Below, one piece after another: positions 1 through 8,944 of a stretch of DNA of 64,000 nt. The notes beneath the pieces are model-generated. The model searched no databases and had not been told where the DNA came from. It was given only the letters and a program-made list of their open reading frames with translations. A program made the translations under genes and the position numbers. The stretch's first letter is position 1; each line of letters opens with the position of its first letter. Source of the stretch: Croceimicrobium sp965279135 (GTDB taxonomy: Bacteria > Bacteroidota > Bacteroidia > Flavobacteriales > Schleiferiaceae). The stretch is from NCBI GenBank assembly GCA_965279135.1, contig OZ257133.1:1984001-2048000 (forward strand), written 5' to 3'.

Positions 1-2
1 GA

Positions 3-1517
3 TTCGCCTCTGCTGAGGCCTGGATTGAAAAGGCCAATAACAATTATCTGGAGGCAGCAGCTTTCCTGCTGAAAGAAGAAGTAGTTGAAGCATTTTGGGA
101 TTACCCTGAAATAGATCATGCCGCAGAATCACAGATATATACAGCTTATTACGATCGGCAGAAGGCCGGTTTTTCCGCTTTTTATGAGCTCTTCCCCCGA
201 AGTGCAGGAATTGAAGGCCACGGAAACTTCCAGGATGTTATTAGCTTAATTCCTCGCATCGCGAATCTTGGTTTTGATACTCTGTTGTTCCCGCCTATAC
301 ACCCAATTGGACTTACCCATCGCAAGGGTCGAAATAACAGCACAGTAGCGGAAAAAGATGACGTTGGCTCACCATGGGGCATTGGTGCAAAAGATGGTGG
401 ACATAAAAGCATTCATCCTGAATTGGGAACCGATAAGGACTTTGATGCTCTAATCAAGGTATTGGAGAAACATCAGATGGAACTGGCATTAGACCTCTCT
501 TTCCATGTCTCCCCGGACCATCCCTGGATAAAGGAGCATCCAGAATGGTTTACACAAAGATCAGATGGTAGCCTACAATATGCCGAGAATCCTCCCTTTA
601 AATATCAGGATATATATCCCTTTGATTTTGAATGTGAGGACTGGCAGGAGCTTTGGGAAGCCCTGAAAGATATTGTTCTTTATTGGGTAGCACGAGGAGT
701 AAAAATTTTCCGGGCCGATAATGCTCACACTAAACCCTATCAATTTTGGGAATGGTTAATCGAAGCAGTACGTATTGAACACCCAGATGTACTATTCCTA
801 ACCAATACCCAAAGTAATCAGGGCTTTATCCTTGAATTAGTAAAGCTCGGTTTTGCCCAAATGGGATCAGAGTTCATTTGGAAGAATTTCCGGCATGAAC
901 TGATCGACTATACCGAAAGCATTTTTGCCGAGCCCTACATCGATTTTATTCGACCTGGTTTCTGGCCTAATTCGCACGATTGCTTACCCTTAGTATTGCA
1001 GAGTGGTAATATTTCTTCCTATATGAGTAGACTCTTTATGGCAGGAACCTTAAGCTCGAACTATGGAGTATATGGACCAGTTTATGAGAACCTGGAGAAC
1101 GAGGCACTCCCCGGAACTGAGGAGTATCGCGATTCTGAAAAGTACGAGCTCAAGACACATAATTGGGATACGGAAAACAAGGTCACCTGGTTAATGAAAA
1201 CCTTGAATGAAGCGCGAAAAGAACTCAGTCCTTTACAGCAAAACCGAAACTTCCGGGTTTTAGACATGGAAAATCAGGCTCTCTTCGCCTACATTAAATG
1301 GGATGAAAAGGATCGGGTTGTTTGTGTTGTTAACTTAGACCCCTATAATCCCCATGAAGGCTGGTTGCAACTACCCACCGACTTAATGCCTTTGGGTGAG
1401 AAAGGTTATCGAATGCATGATTATATTTCAGGTGCCGACTATCCCTGGCGCGAAGAGTGGAACTACGTTCGACTAGATCCTGCCAGACCAGTTCATCTTT
1501 TTAAAGTAATTGAATAA
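3..1517 (+). CDS. glgE: GlgE-like alpha-1,4-glucan:maltose-1-phosphate maltosyltransferase, 5' partial, atypical active site
   Basis: The reading frame is open from base 3, so the gene starts upstream of the window and about 504 codons are visible. GH13_3 (GlgE) hallmarks are present: FYELFPRSAG at the start of the catalytic domain, PPIHPIG, RKGRNN, DHPWIKEHPEWF, AENPPFKYQDIYP and LSSNYGVYGP. The nucleophile Asp is kept in FRADNAHTKP (codon 717-719) and the third acidic residue in NSHDCLP (978-980). The segment that normally reads FLAEAFT, with the general acid/base Glu, reads FLTNTQS here, with Asn at 804-806. Known family members extend alpha-1,4-glucan from maltose-1-phosphate in the cytoplasm. 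Whether this copy does so is uncertain because of the substitution. glgB follows 16 bp downstream, so the two are probably co-transcribed. It could also be a non-catalytic or altered-specificity paralogue. Confidence 0.85.
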   Translation, partial: FASAEAWIEKANNNYLEAAAFLLKEEVVEAFWDYPEIDHAAESQIYTAYYDRQKAGFSAFYELFPRSAGIEGHGNFQDVISLIPRIANLGFDTLLFPPIHPIGLTHRKGRNNSTVAEKDDVGSPWGIGAKDGGHKSIHPELGTDKDFDALIKVLEKHQMELALDLSFHVSPDHPWIKEHPEWFTQRSDGSLQYAENPPFKYQDIYPFDFECEDWQELWEALKDIVLYWVARGVKIFRADNAHTKPYQFWEWLIEAVRIEHPDVLFLTNTQSNQGFILELVKLGFAQMGSEFIWKNFRHELIDYTESIFAEPYIDFIRPGFWPNSHDCLPLVLQSGNISSYMSRLFMAGTLSSNYGVYGPVYENLENEALPGTEEYRDSEKYELKTHNWDTENKVTWLMKTLNEARKELSPLQQNRNFRVLDMENQALFAYIKWDEKDRVVCVVNLDPYNPHEGWLQLPTDLMPLGEKGYRMHDYISGADYPWREEWNYVRLDPARPVHLFKVIE

Positions 1518-1533
1518 ATAGCCACGCGCGAAA

Positions 1534-3444
1534 ATGGCCAACAAAACAATCTCTCATTCACTCTTTAGCGATCAGGATATCTATCTTTTTAAAGAGGGGC
1601 GACATTATAAACTATATCAACACTTTGGAGCACATCTAATCCAGCTTAATAATAAAAATGGAGCCTACTTCGCCGTTTATGCTCCCGCTGCTTCATCGGT
1701 GCAGGTAATCGGTTCCTTTAATGATTGGCAGGGCGAAAATTACGAGCTCGAAGTTCGTTGGGACAGCTCCGGAATTTGGGAAGGGTTTATTCCAGATGTA
1801 AGTGAAGGTGACTTATATAAATTCCGCATTCGCAATGGCGATACGGGAGAAGTACTGGAAAAAGCTGATCCTTATGCTCGCCAGGCTGAGCATCCTCCAA
1901 AAACTGCATCGGTTGTCCTATCCGAGGGCGATTATGGATGGGATGATGCACGTTGGATGAAGGATCGCAAGAGCAAAAACAGCTTGCAATCACCAATGAG
2001 TGTGTATGAGGTTCATCTGGCCTCGTGGAAGCGCAAGGAAAATGGTGATGTACTGGGTTATCGTGAATTGGCAGAAGAACTGGTTCCCTATGTAAAGGAA
2101 GCTGGTTTTACCCATGTAGAGTTCATGCCCGTAATGGAATACCCTTATGAACCTTCCTGGGGCTATCAGATCACAGGTTATTTTGCTGCAAGTAGCCGCT
2201 TTGGTCCCGCTGAAGATCTTAAGCATTTAATTGATGCTTTTCACAAAGAGGAGATTGGGGTTATTCTCGATTGGGTACCCTCTCACTTTCCAAATGATCT
2301 GCATGGACTGGGCAACTTCGATGGCTCTTGTGTTTATGAACACCCCGATCCCCGGAAGGGCTACCATCCTGATTGGAAGAGTTTAATCTTTAACTATGGC
2401 CGGCCCGAGGTAAGATCTTTTTTAATATCCAATGCCCTGTATTGGCTGGATAAGTTTCACATCGATGGACTGAGGGTGGATGCTGTTGCCTCCATGCTGT
2501 ATTTGGATTATTCCAGAGAAGAAGGTCAGTGGGAACCTAACCAATTTGGTGGCAATGAAAACCTGGAAGCTATAGCCTTTATTAAAGAGTTTAATGAGGC
2601 TGTATACGGTCATTTCCCCGATGTTCAAACAATTGCGGAAGAGTCCACATCCTATAGCCGGGTGAGTTTCCCTACCAATGAAGGGGGGCTGGGTTTTGGT
2701 TTAAAATGGATGATGGGTTGGATGAATGACAATCTCCAATTTTTCAAAAAAGATCCGGTTTACCGAAGGCATCATCACAATGAAATTACCTTCAGCCTGG
2801 CTTATACCTTCACGGAACACTTTATGTTGCCTCTCTCCCACGACGAGGTGGTTTACGGCAAAAAATCCTTACTAGAGAAAATGCCGGGTGATTCCTGGCA
2901 ACAATTCGCCAATCTGCGCTTGCTTTATGGCTGGATGTATCTTCACCCCGGAGCCAAGTTAATCTTCATGGGTGGAGAATTTGGTCAACGCCAGGAATGG
3001 CAATTTGAGAACCAGTTAAACTGGTGGGAAGCCGGTTCCGAATCCCATTCAGGAATTTTTGAAACCATAAAAACTCTTAATGCGTTATACCGAGAGGAAA
3101 GCGCATTGCACGAGAAAAACTATGAATACCAGAGTTTCGAATGGCTGGAATTGAATGATCATGAAAACTCAGTACTGAGCTTCATTCGTAAAAATGAGGA
3201 TGAAGATTTGGTTTGCCTACTCAACCTTACTCCGGTTCCACGCAGCGCTTATCAAGTCGGTGCACCTAAATCAGGGAGCTATGAACTAATCTTCAATAGC
3301 GATGACGCCAAATATTGGGGTAGCGGATATGACCTTCCCGCTACTGTTAAATCAATTAAAGAGCCCTGGCATGGCAGGGACCATTCTCTTCAATTGGAAC
3401 TACCACCCCTGGGGGCGGTAGTCTATAAGTTAAAAGACGCTTAG
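1534..3444 (+). CDS. glgB: 1,4-alpha-glucan branching enzyme GlgB
   Basis: A 636-residue GH13_9 enzyme that introduces alpha-1,6 branches into glycogen-like glucan. An N-terminal CBM48-type domain (about residues 35-115, VQVIGSFNDWQG) precedes the catalytic barrel. Catalytic motifs are intact: nucleophile Asp316 in DGLRVDAVAS, the acid/base Glu pair at about 369-370 in TIAEEST, and LPLSHDEVVYGKKS. The C-terminal beta domain ends with LPPLGAVVYKL. Length matches the short form of bacterial GlgB. It lies directly behind the GlgE-like gene and probably shares its transcript, forming a chain-extension and branching pair. Its stop codon overlaps the stop of the convergent small CBM48 gene. No signal peptide is visible, so the product is cytoplasmic. 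Confidence 0.95.
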   Translation: MANKTISHSLFSDQDIYLFKEGRHYKLYQHFGAHLIQLNNKNGAYFAVYAPAASSVQVIGSFNDWQGENYELEVRWDSSGIWEGFIPDVSEGDLYKFRIRNGDTGEVLEKADPYARQAEHPPKTASVVLSEGDYGWDDARWMKDRKSKNSLQSPMSVYEVHLASWKRKENGDVLGYRELAEELVPYVKEAGFTHVEFMPVMEYPYEPSWGYQITGYFAASSRFGPAEDLKHLIDAFHKEEIGVILDWVPSHFPNDLHGLGNFDGSCVYEHPDPRKGYHPDWKSLIFNYGRPEVRSFLISNALYWLDKFHIDGLRVDAVASMLYLDYSREEGQWEPNQFGGNENLEAIAFIKEFNEAVYGHFPDVQTIAEESTSYSRVSFPTNEGGLGFGLKWMMGWMNDNLQFFKKDPVYRRHHHNEITFSLAYTFTEHFMLPLSHDEVVYGKKSLLEKMPGDSWQQFANLRLLYGWMYLHPGAKLIFMGGEFGQRQEWQFENQLNWWEAGSESHSGIFETIKTLNALYREESALHEKNYEYQSFEWLELNDHENSVLSFIRKNEDEDLVCLLNLTPVPRSAYQVGAPKSGSYELIFNSDDAKYWGSGYDLPATVKSIKEPWHGRDHSLQLELPPLGAVVYKLKDA

Positions 3445-3740
3445 ATACTTAGAACAGAATTGTCTCCGGAAATACCGTTGCTGATGTATGCATCAGCAGC
3501 TTCATCGTTCTCCCAGATTTCTCCGTTTAAACGATAGCGAAACTGATAATCTTTACCTGTTTCTAAGTCAACGGTACGGGTAAAACTTCCCTTTACCTTG
3601 CGCATGGAAATCGGCTCCCATCCGTTGAAATCACCTAATACTTCTACACTATTGATCTCCTGATCAAATCGGTCGGAATTAAGATCGAAACTTACTTTAC
3701 AAAGAGGTTTAGACTTGAGGAATTTTTTTCGAAGTGCCAT
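3441..3740 (-). CDS. Small isoamylase early-set / CBM48-like glycogen-binding protein
   Basis: A 99-residue protein that is essentially a single early-set beta-sandwich. VEVLGDFNGWEP and the following KDYQFRYRLNGEIWENDEAADAY match the AMPK-beta/CBM48 glycogen-binding fold. I start it at the ATG whose first base is 3740 (MALRKKF) rather than at a TTG seven codons upstream. A TATCTTTG -7 element (3759-3766) would place the transcript start just upstream of that ATG. Its stop overlaps the glgB stop tail to tail. No catalytic domain is attached, so it is probably an adaptor or regulator that binds alpha-glucan. That role is inferred from fold and neighbourhood only. Confidence 0.8.
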   Translation of the reverse strand: MALRKKFLKSKPLCKVSFDLNSDRFDQEINSVEVLGDFNGWEPISMRKVKGSFTRTVDLETGKDYQFRYRLNGEIWENDEAADAYISNGISGDNSVLSI

Positions 3741-3758
3741 AGAATTGTTTTGAAAAAA

Positions 3759-3766
3759 CAAAGATA
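3759..3766 (-). promoter_or_regulatory. Putative Bacteroidota -7 element for the small CBM48 gene
   Basis: On the minus strand this reads TATCTTTG, a full match to TAnnTTTG, 18 bases upstream of the chosen ATG. No clear TTTG -33 box was found, so the call rests on the -7 box and position. Confidence 0.45.
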
Positions 3767-3829
3767 GTGTGAAATTAACACTAAGTAAATAGTTGATGTT
3801 AACTTTTCATTATCAATTAGTTGTCATCC

Positions 3830-3879
3830 TTACACTTATTATTTACCACTTAACATTTTCCGAAAAAAACTAAGTGTAA
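3830..3879. promoter_or_regulatory. Inverted repeat upstream of the GH31 gene (possible operator)
   Basis: TTACACTTA at 3830-3838 is perfectly inverted as TAAGTGTAA at 3871-3879, about four helical turns apart (centre to centre 41 bp). It lies in the 196-bp region between the divergent CBM48 and GH31 genes. It could be a pair of operator half-sites for a sugar-responsive regulator. No regulator gene lies nearby, so function is inferred. Confidence 0.3.
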
Positions 3880-3936
3880 AGAATACACGAAGTTATTTTA
3901 TTACTAATTTCGTCCTTCCTTAAGCAAAGGGTTTAC

Positions 3937-6318
3937 ATGCAGACACTCGTCAACGAACATTTTCCTGACCGCCTTCAAAAGATTGAGGAAAACGGATCCT
4001 CGGTAGTATTTCACGCCTATAATGGAGTAATGCTACAGGTAGAAGCCATTACCAATCACGTGCTTCGGTTCCGATATAGCGCAAAGGGCTATTTCTCACC
4101 AGACTTTTCTTACGCTATGGATGAAGATCATCGTAGCGGTTTTAGCTCTTTCAAGGTAGAAGAAGGAAAAGATGCCTATGAGTTACAAACTCCAAAGCTG
4201 CGATGTGTTGTAAGCAAAGACAGCCTTAAGGTTCGCTTATACGATGAGGAGGGAAATCTCCTCAATGAAGATGAGAAAGGTTTTCACTGGGAAGAGGATT
4301 CTCAGCGTGGAGATAATATTGTGAAGATGAGTAAGCGTTCCCTAAATGGTGAACATTACTTCGGCTTAGGAGACAAGGCTAGCAATCTTAATATGCGCGA
4401 CCATCGTTTTCAGAATTGGGGAACCGATGAGTACGGCTTCGCTAAAGAGCGTGATCCTTTATATCGTAACATCCCTTTTTATTATGGTCTTCACAAGGAC
4501 GGATGCTACGGGATCTTTTTTGATAATACCTACCGTACCTTTTTTGATTTCGCCAAGGAGCGTAAGAACGTAACCAGCTTTTGGGCCGAAGGCGGAGAAA
4601 TCAACTACTACTTCATTGCTGGTTCCAGCTTAATGAATGTAGCTCAGCGCTATGCCCGTTTAACTGGCAAACCTGAAATGCCTCCCAAATGGAGCCTCGG
4701 TTATCATCAATGCAAGTGGAGTTACAGTACGGAAGAGGAAGTAATGGAAATCGCCACTAAACTGCGCGATTTGAAAATACCTACCGATGCCATTTACCTG
4801 GACATCGACTACATGGATGGTTTCCGCTGCTTTACCTGGAATAAGGAGAATTTTCCGGATCCCAAGGCGATGGTGAAAAAGCTCAAGGATATGGGCTTTA
4901 AAACTGTAGCGATCATAGATCCCGGTATTAAGATAGATATGGATTACTGGGTTTGTAAAGAAGGTTTTGAAAAGGACTATTTCTGCAAACATGCGGACGG
5001 ACCCTTATACAAGGGTAAAGTTTGGCCAGGAGACTGCTACTTTCCGGATTTCACCAACCCAGAGGTAAGGGAATGGTGGACCGGTCTTTTTAAGGGTCTT
5101 ATCGAAGATGTTGGCCTGGCTGGGGTTTGGAATGATATGAATGAGCCCGCCATTATGGATGTTCCGACCAAGACCTTCCCACTGGATATTCGACATGACT
5201 TTGATGGCAATCCATGTAGCCATCGCAAGGCACATAACGTTTACGGGATGCAAATGAGTAGAGCTACTCATGAGGGAGTAAAGAAATTCGCCTTCCCGAA
5301 TCGTCCCTTCATCATTACCCGAAGTACATATTCCGGTGGTCAGCGCTATAGCTCTGTTTGGACTGGCGACAATATTGCAACCTGGGAACATCTTTGGGTT
5401 GCCAATGTGCAATGCCAAAGGTTAAGTATCAGCGGTTTTTCTTTCGTAGGTACTGACATTGGTGGATTTACTGAACATCCAACCATGGAACTCTACGTTC
5501 GTTGGATGCAACTAGCCGTATTCCATCCTCTAATGCGGACCCATTCATCCGGTGATCACGGGGAACAGGAACCCTGGAGTTTTGGAGAAGAGGCGACTGA
5601 TTTAGTGCGTGAAGCAATAGAGCTGCGATATCGATTATTGCCCTACCATTATACCAACTTTCACCAATATGTAAGAGAAGGAAAGCCGATGTTGCGTCCC
5701 CTTTCTTTCTTTGATCATGTGGATTCTCAAACCTGGTACCGCCAAGATGAATTCCTCTTTGGAGACCACCTGCTGGTTTGTCCGGTGCTTGGTCCAGATC
5801 GACCCGGTCGTAGACTGTATGTCCCTCGCGGAAAATGGTACCACTTTTTCACCGATGAACTTATTGAAGGAGGCAAAGAACTCTTCATGGAGACTCCTCT
5901 TAACCAAATTCCTGTCTTAGTTCAGGCTGGAGCTATTATCCCAATGGGTCCGGTTACCCAGTATGTAGAGGCTGAATCACGCGATCAGGAATTACATGTT
6001 TACCGCGGAGACCAGAGCGTCGATAGCACCTTGTACGATGATCCCGGAGACGGCTATAACCATAAACAAGGTTATTACATTAATCGAAACTTTAGTGTAC
6101 TTCCTTCAGAAGAGACCTATCGAATAACTCAGTATAAGGAAGGTCGTATGCCTAGCCCAATGGAAGAGTTTAAAATGGTTTTCCACGGATTTAAGCAGAT
6201 TCCAGTTAAGGTTGAAGTAGACAATGAGACTTTCACCACCGAAATTGAAGAGAATGGATCTCAATTCAGTTTTAGCATACCGGAAGACTTTAAAGAAATA
6301 ACCCTGCGCTGGGGTTAA
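3937..6318 (+). CDS. GH31 family alpha-glucosidase, cytoplasmic
   Basis: A 793-residue glycoside hydrolase of family 31. The N-terminal third is the galactose-mutarotase-like beta-sandwich (HYFGLGDKASNLNMRDH), followed by the TIM barrel and a C-terminal beta domain with a DUF5110-like end. The catalytic nucleophile is Asp400 in GVWNDMNEP and the acid/base is Asp540 in HSSGDHGEQEPW. Other family motifs are DAIYLDIDYMDG and RSTYSGGQRY. There is no signal peptide, which fits cytosolic release of glucose from alpha-glucans, malto-oligosaccharides or isomaltose. It stands alone between a divergent neighbour and a terminator, next to glgE-glgB, so an intracellular glycogen or maltodextrin turnover role is likely. 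Exact linkage preference cannot be read from sequence. Confidence 0.93.
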   Translation: MQTLVNEHFPDRLQKIEENGSSVVFHAYNGVMLQVEAITNHVLRFRYSAKGYFSPDFSYAMDEDHRSGFSSFKVEEGKDAYELQTPKLRCVVSKDSLKVRLYDEEGNLLNEDEKGFHWEEDSQRGDNIVKMSKRSLNGEHYFGLGDKASNLNMRDHRFQNWGTDEYGFAKERDPLYRNIPFYYGLHKDGCYGIFFDNTYRTFFDFAKERKNVTSFWAEGGEINYYFIAGSSLMNVAQRYARLTGKPEMPPKWSLGYHQCKWSYSTEEEVMEIATKLRDLKIPTDAIYLDIDYMDGFRCFTWNKENFPDPKAMVKKLKDMGFKTVAIIDPGIKIDMDYWVCKEGFEKDYFCKHADGPLYKGKVWPGDCYFPDFTNPEVREWWTGLFKGLIEDVGLAGVWNDMNEPAIMDVPTKTFPLDIRHDFDGNPCSHRKAHNVYGMQMSRATHEGVKKFAFPNRPFIITRSTYSGGQRYSSVWTGDNIATWEHLWVANVQCQRLSISGFSFVGTDIGGFTEHPTMELYVRWMQLAVFHPLMRTHSSGDHGEQEPWSFGEEATDLVREAIELRYRLLPYHYTNFHQYVREGKPMLRPLSFFDHVDSQTWYRQDEFLFGDHLLVCPVLGPDRPGRRLYVPRGKWYHFFTDELIEGGKELFMETPLNQIPVLVQAGAIIPMGPVTQYVEAESRDQELHVYRGDQSVDSTLYDDPGDGYNHKQGYYINRNFSVLPSEETYRITQYKEGRMPSPMEEFKMVFHGFKQIPVKVEVDNETFTTEIEENGSQFSFSIPEDFKEITLRWG

Positions 6319-6344
6319 TTAGCGCGCTTTTTTGAGAGGTGAGG

Positions 6345-6373
6345 GCCGGTTCCGTAAGGGGCCGGCTTTTTTT
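6345..6373 (+). terminator. Intrinsic terminator after GH31 gene
   Basis: A nine-pair stem (GCCGGTTCC with GGGGCCGGC, two G-U pairs) has a GTAA loop and is followed by seven T. It ends at the stop codon of the convergent response-regulator gene. Confidence 0.9.
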
Positions 6374-7052
6374 ATGCTTCAAAATGCTGCACAAGGGTCT
6401 GATAACCACTTTTGGACACCGGCAATTCCTGATCCTCAATATTTACGCTACTGCGATTGTAGCGTTTGATAATCCGGGAGTTCACCACCCTTGCCCGATG
6501 CACTTTTAGGAATCCCTTGTCTGCTACCTCTTTATAAAACCAACTAAGAGAATAACGGATTAGATAGTTACGATCTTCACTAACCAATTTGATGTAATTG
6601 CCATCGGCCTCTGCATAGCGAATTTTAGAGATCGGCAATTTCACAGTAGTCCAGCCATCCTTAAAAACAAGGTCTCCCAGCTCATCCATCTCCGTTTTTA
6701 AAGCAAGGCCCACTGCCATGCTAATTTCCACATCATTGAATGGCTTAACCAAATAAGCCTCTGGGTTTAGTTTACGAGCTTCACTAAGAACACCGTGATC
6801 CGTTTGAGCGGTAAGAAACATGTAATTCCCTAATCCATCACGTTCAATCTCCTCTGCTAACTCCAGCCCACTACGTTCCCGTTCAAGATTAATATCAAGC
6901 AAAATCAGATCGTAATGCTCCTCCTGTAGTAAAGCTTTTGCCGTCTTTGCTTTGTAAGCGATATCCGCATCTAAACCCAACTCCTTTTGCAAAATAAGAT
7001 GAAGGTGCTCCGCAATTATGGCTTCATCTTCAACAATTAGTACCCTTTTCAT
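6372..7052 (-). CDS. LytTR-family response regulator
   Basis: A 226-residue two-domain regulator. The receiver domain (about 1-120) carries the acidic pocket VEDE (Glu8, Asp9), the phosphoacceptor Asp53 in LILLDINL, and the conserved Lys in YLVKPF. The C-terminal LytTR DNA-binding domain (about 130-226) includes IRYAEADGNYIKL and FLKVHRARVVN. The histidine kinase gene ends 8 bp upstream and the two form an operon, so this is the likely phosphorylation partner. Target genes cannot be deduced. LytTR regulators often bind paired direct repeats, and none was identified confidently here. Confidence 0.92.
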   Translation of the reverse strand: MKRVLIVEDEAIIAEHLHLILQKELGLDADIAYKAKTAKALLQEEHYDLILLDINLERERSGLELAEEIERDGLGNYMFLTAQTDHGVLSEARKLNPEAYLVKPFNDVEISMAVGLALKTEMDELGDLVFKDGWTTVKLPISKIRYAEADGNYIKLVSEDRNYLIRYSLSWFYKEVADKGFLKVHRARVVNSRIIKRYNRSSVNIEDQELPVSKSGYQTLVQHFEA

Positions 7053-7060
7053 TCTCCTGT

Positions 7061-8944
7061 TTATTCTTCCATATATTCCAAACTGAAGAAAAATCGGCCA
7101 TCACTGATTAGCTCATATTCTCCTTCTAATTGCCGACTAAAGAGTAGGATCAAACGGTTTCCCATACCCATTTTAGCTCCTTTTTTAAAGCCTTTACCAT
7201 TGTCCTGGTAGCTAAAAAAAACTTTAGCCTTCTCGCCTATAAGAGTCTTGTTTATACGGATATCAATCTGCGGATTCGCAACGCCATCGAAGGCGTATTT
7301 GAGGGAATTCGAGACCAACTCGGTACATATCATACCCAAGGCAATACCGTGCGAAACTTCAAGCTGTTCATCCGTGGCATCAATGTTGACCACCAATGGA
7401 GCGTTGAGCTTTCCGCCCAGCGTTTTAAGTTCCCCCAACAATTCTGAAAAGTATTCCTTAGCACGTAGCTGAGAAATATGCTGTTGCGAATATAGCTTTT
7501 CATGCACTACTGCCATAGCCGTGACCCGACTTAATATATCATCGACCATTTGCATCGATCCTTCCGACATATGATCCTTCTGCTGAAATTGCTGTACACG
7601 GATTAAAGATGTTATGAGTTGCAGATTGTTTTTTACCCGATGATGCACTTCTTCAATCAATCCATCCTTTTCCTTTAGGGTGTTGATCAATTCCTTATTT
7701 GCAGCGAATAATGCTTTCTCCGATTCCTCTAAATGCTCCTTACTGCGTTTCAAGCGGGAAAAGAAATAATAGAGCCCCAAGAGTATAATTGTTAGAAGAA
7801 CCAATGAAGAGACAATCACCCTCTGCATCAATTGTTGACTTTTAGTTTGTTGAATGACTTTTTTACGCTCACTCTCCCATTCCCGTACCCTTGATTCGGC
7901 AATGTCAGTATTAAACTTTCGAGATTGAATTGCTAATTGATCACTAAACCTTTTCAATGCATCTTCGTGATCCAGAATAGCTGCAGAATCGCGGTATAAA
8001 AAAGCCTCCTCCGATCGACCGATCCGATTCAAGATTTTAGCCTTTTTCTCAAAAGCCACATTAAGGAATCCTGGCAAGAAGTAGGGTTTGGACATTGCAA
8101 TTGCAGAATCCAGATACAATAAGGCCTGCTGATTACTTTGGACACGCATGAGATAGGAAGCGATATGAAGCAGTGAATTGCACATGTAGTGAATTCTGCC
8201 CTGCTCTTCGAAAACCTTAAATGCACTTTCAAAATAATAGATTGCTTTGCTTTCCTTTCTTTGCGCATGAGCATAACCTAATTCTAAATAGGAAGTACCC
8301 ATCGGATCAAGCAGAGAATCCGGCTCTGAATAGGAAAGCGATCTCTGAGACATTAAAATTACACTATCTATATCCCTTTCATCTTCATTTAATACAGCCG
8401 CATAACGGTGGTAAGCTCCTGCCTTCACCTTTGGGCTTAGCTCTTCAAAGCTGGGATGGCCTATCAATAGCTCCACTTCAGCAATAGCTTCATCAAAAAG
8501 ATGGCTACTGCGGTAAAACTCAATTAGATTCACCAACACTTGACCTTCCTCCTCCCATAAACCACTGCGATGATAAAAGAGCAAGGCGTCCTTAAACATT
8601 TCCAATGCACTCGGATAGCGATTAAGGATAGTATAAAGCCTTGCCTTTATTCTCAAATGTTCATAGTGCAATAGCGAATCCTTGTTACTCTTTAGAATAG
8701 GACGCGCTCGGTCGACCAGAGAATCAGCAATAACATAAGAACCGATTTCGGTGGCATGGATAATTGCCTTGTTGTAAAGCGCTAAATCCCGGCTCCCCTT
8801 CAGATTCTTTAGAATCATCCGTTGCTTGTGCTCCGCTTTGGTTAAACGTGTCCGCCCGGGCCTTGCATCCATGTCTGACCAAAACAGGACCAGGCCGATT
8901 AGAACGAACCAGGAAAAGGGATTTTTAATTAAGAGGTAATGCAC
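7061..8944 (-). CDS. TPR-containing membrane sensor histidine kinase (HisKA_2 type)
   Basis: A 627-residue sensor kinase. An N-terminal hydrophobic segment (about 5-24) is followed by an alpha-helical tetratricopeptide-like region to about residue 360. Then come a transmembrane helix (VSSLVLLTIILLGLYYFF, around 385-402) and a cytoplasmic HisKA_2 domain with EVHHRVKNNLQ (His434/435). The HATPase_c domain has ELVSNSLKYAF, DNGKGF and a short final box. The start is GTG, since no ATG precedes the signal-anchor region. It is the first gene of an operon with the LytTR regulator. The TPR region probably faces the periplasm and may sense protein or peptide contacts. The signal is unknown. Confidence 0.88.
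   Translation of the reverse strand: MHYLLIKNPFSWFVLIGLVLFWSDMDARPGRTRLTKAEHKQRMILKNLKGSRDLALYNKAIIHATEIGSYVIADSLVDRARPILKSNKDSLLHYEHLRIKARLYTILNRYPSALEMFKDALLFYHRSGLWEEEGQVLVNLIEFYRSSHLFDEAIAEVELLIGHPSFEELSPKVKAGAYHRYAAVLNEDERDIDSVILMSQRSLSYSEPDSLLDPMGTSYLELGYAHAQRKESKAIYYFESAFKVFEEQGRIHYMCNSLLHIASYLMRVQSNQQALLYLDSAIAMSKPYFLPGFLNVAFEKKAKILNRIGRSEEAFLYRDSAAILDHEDALKRFSDQLAIQSRKFNTDIAESRVREWESERKKVIQQTKSQQLMQRVIVSSLVLLTIILLGLYYFFSRLKRSKEHLEESEKALFAANKELINTLKEKDGLIEEVHHRVKNNLQLITSLIRVQQFQQKDHMSEGSMQMVDDILSRVTAMAVVHEKLYSQQHISQLRAKEYFSELLGELKTLGGKLNAPLVVNIDATDEQLEVSHGIALGMICTELVSNSLKYAFDGVANPQIDIRINKTLIGEKAKVFFSYQDNGKGFKKGAKMGMGNRLILLFSRQLEGEYELISDGRFFFSLEYMEE

Noticed and set aside
3..1517. The first gene as a pseudogene
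   Set aside because: The frame is open throughout with family-like conservation. It is cut only by the window edge, so the active-site change is reported instead.
5005..5418. A 137-codon minus-strand frame inside the GH31 gene
   Set aside because: It overlaps the catalytic core of GH31 antisense and has no domain or promoter support.
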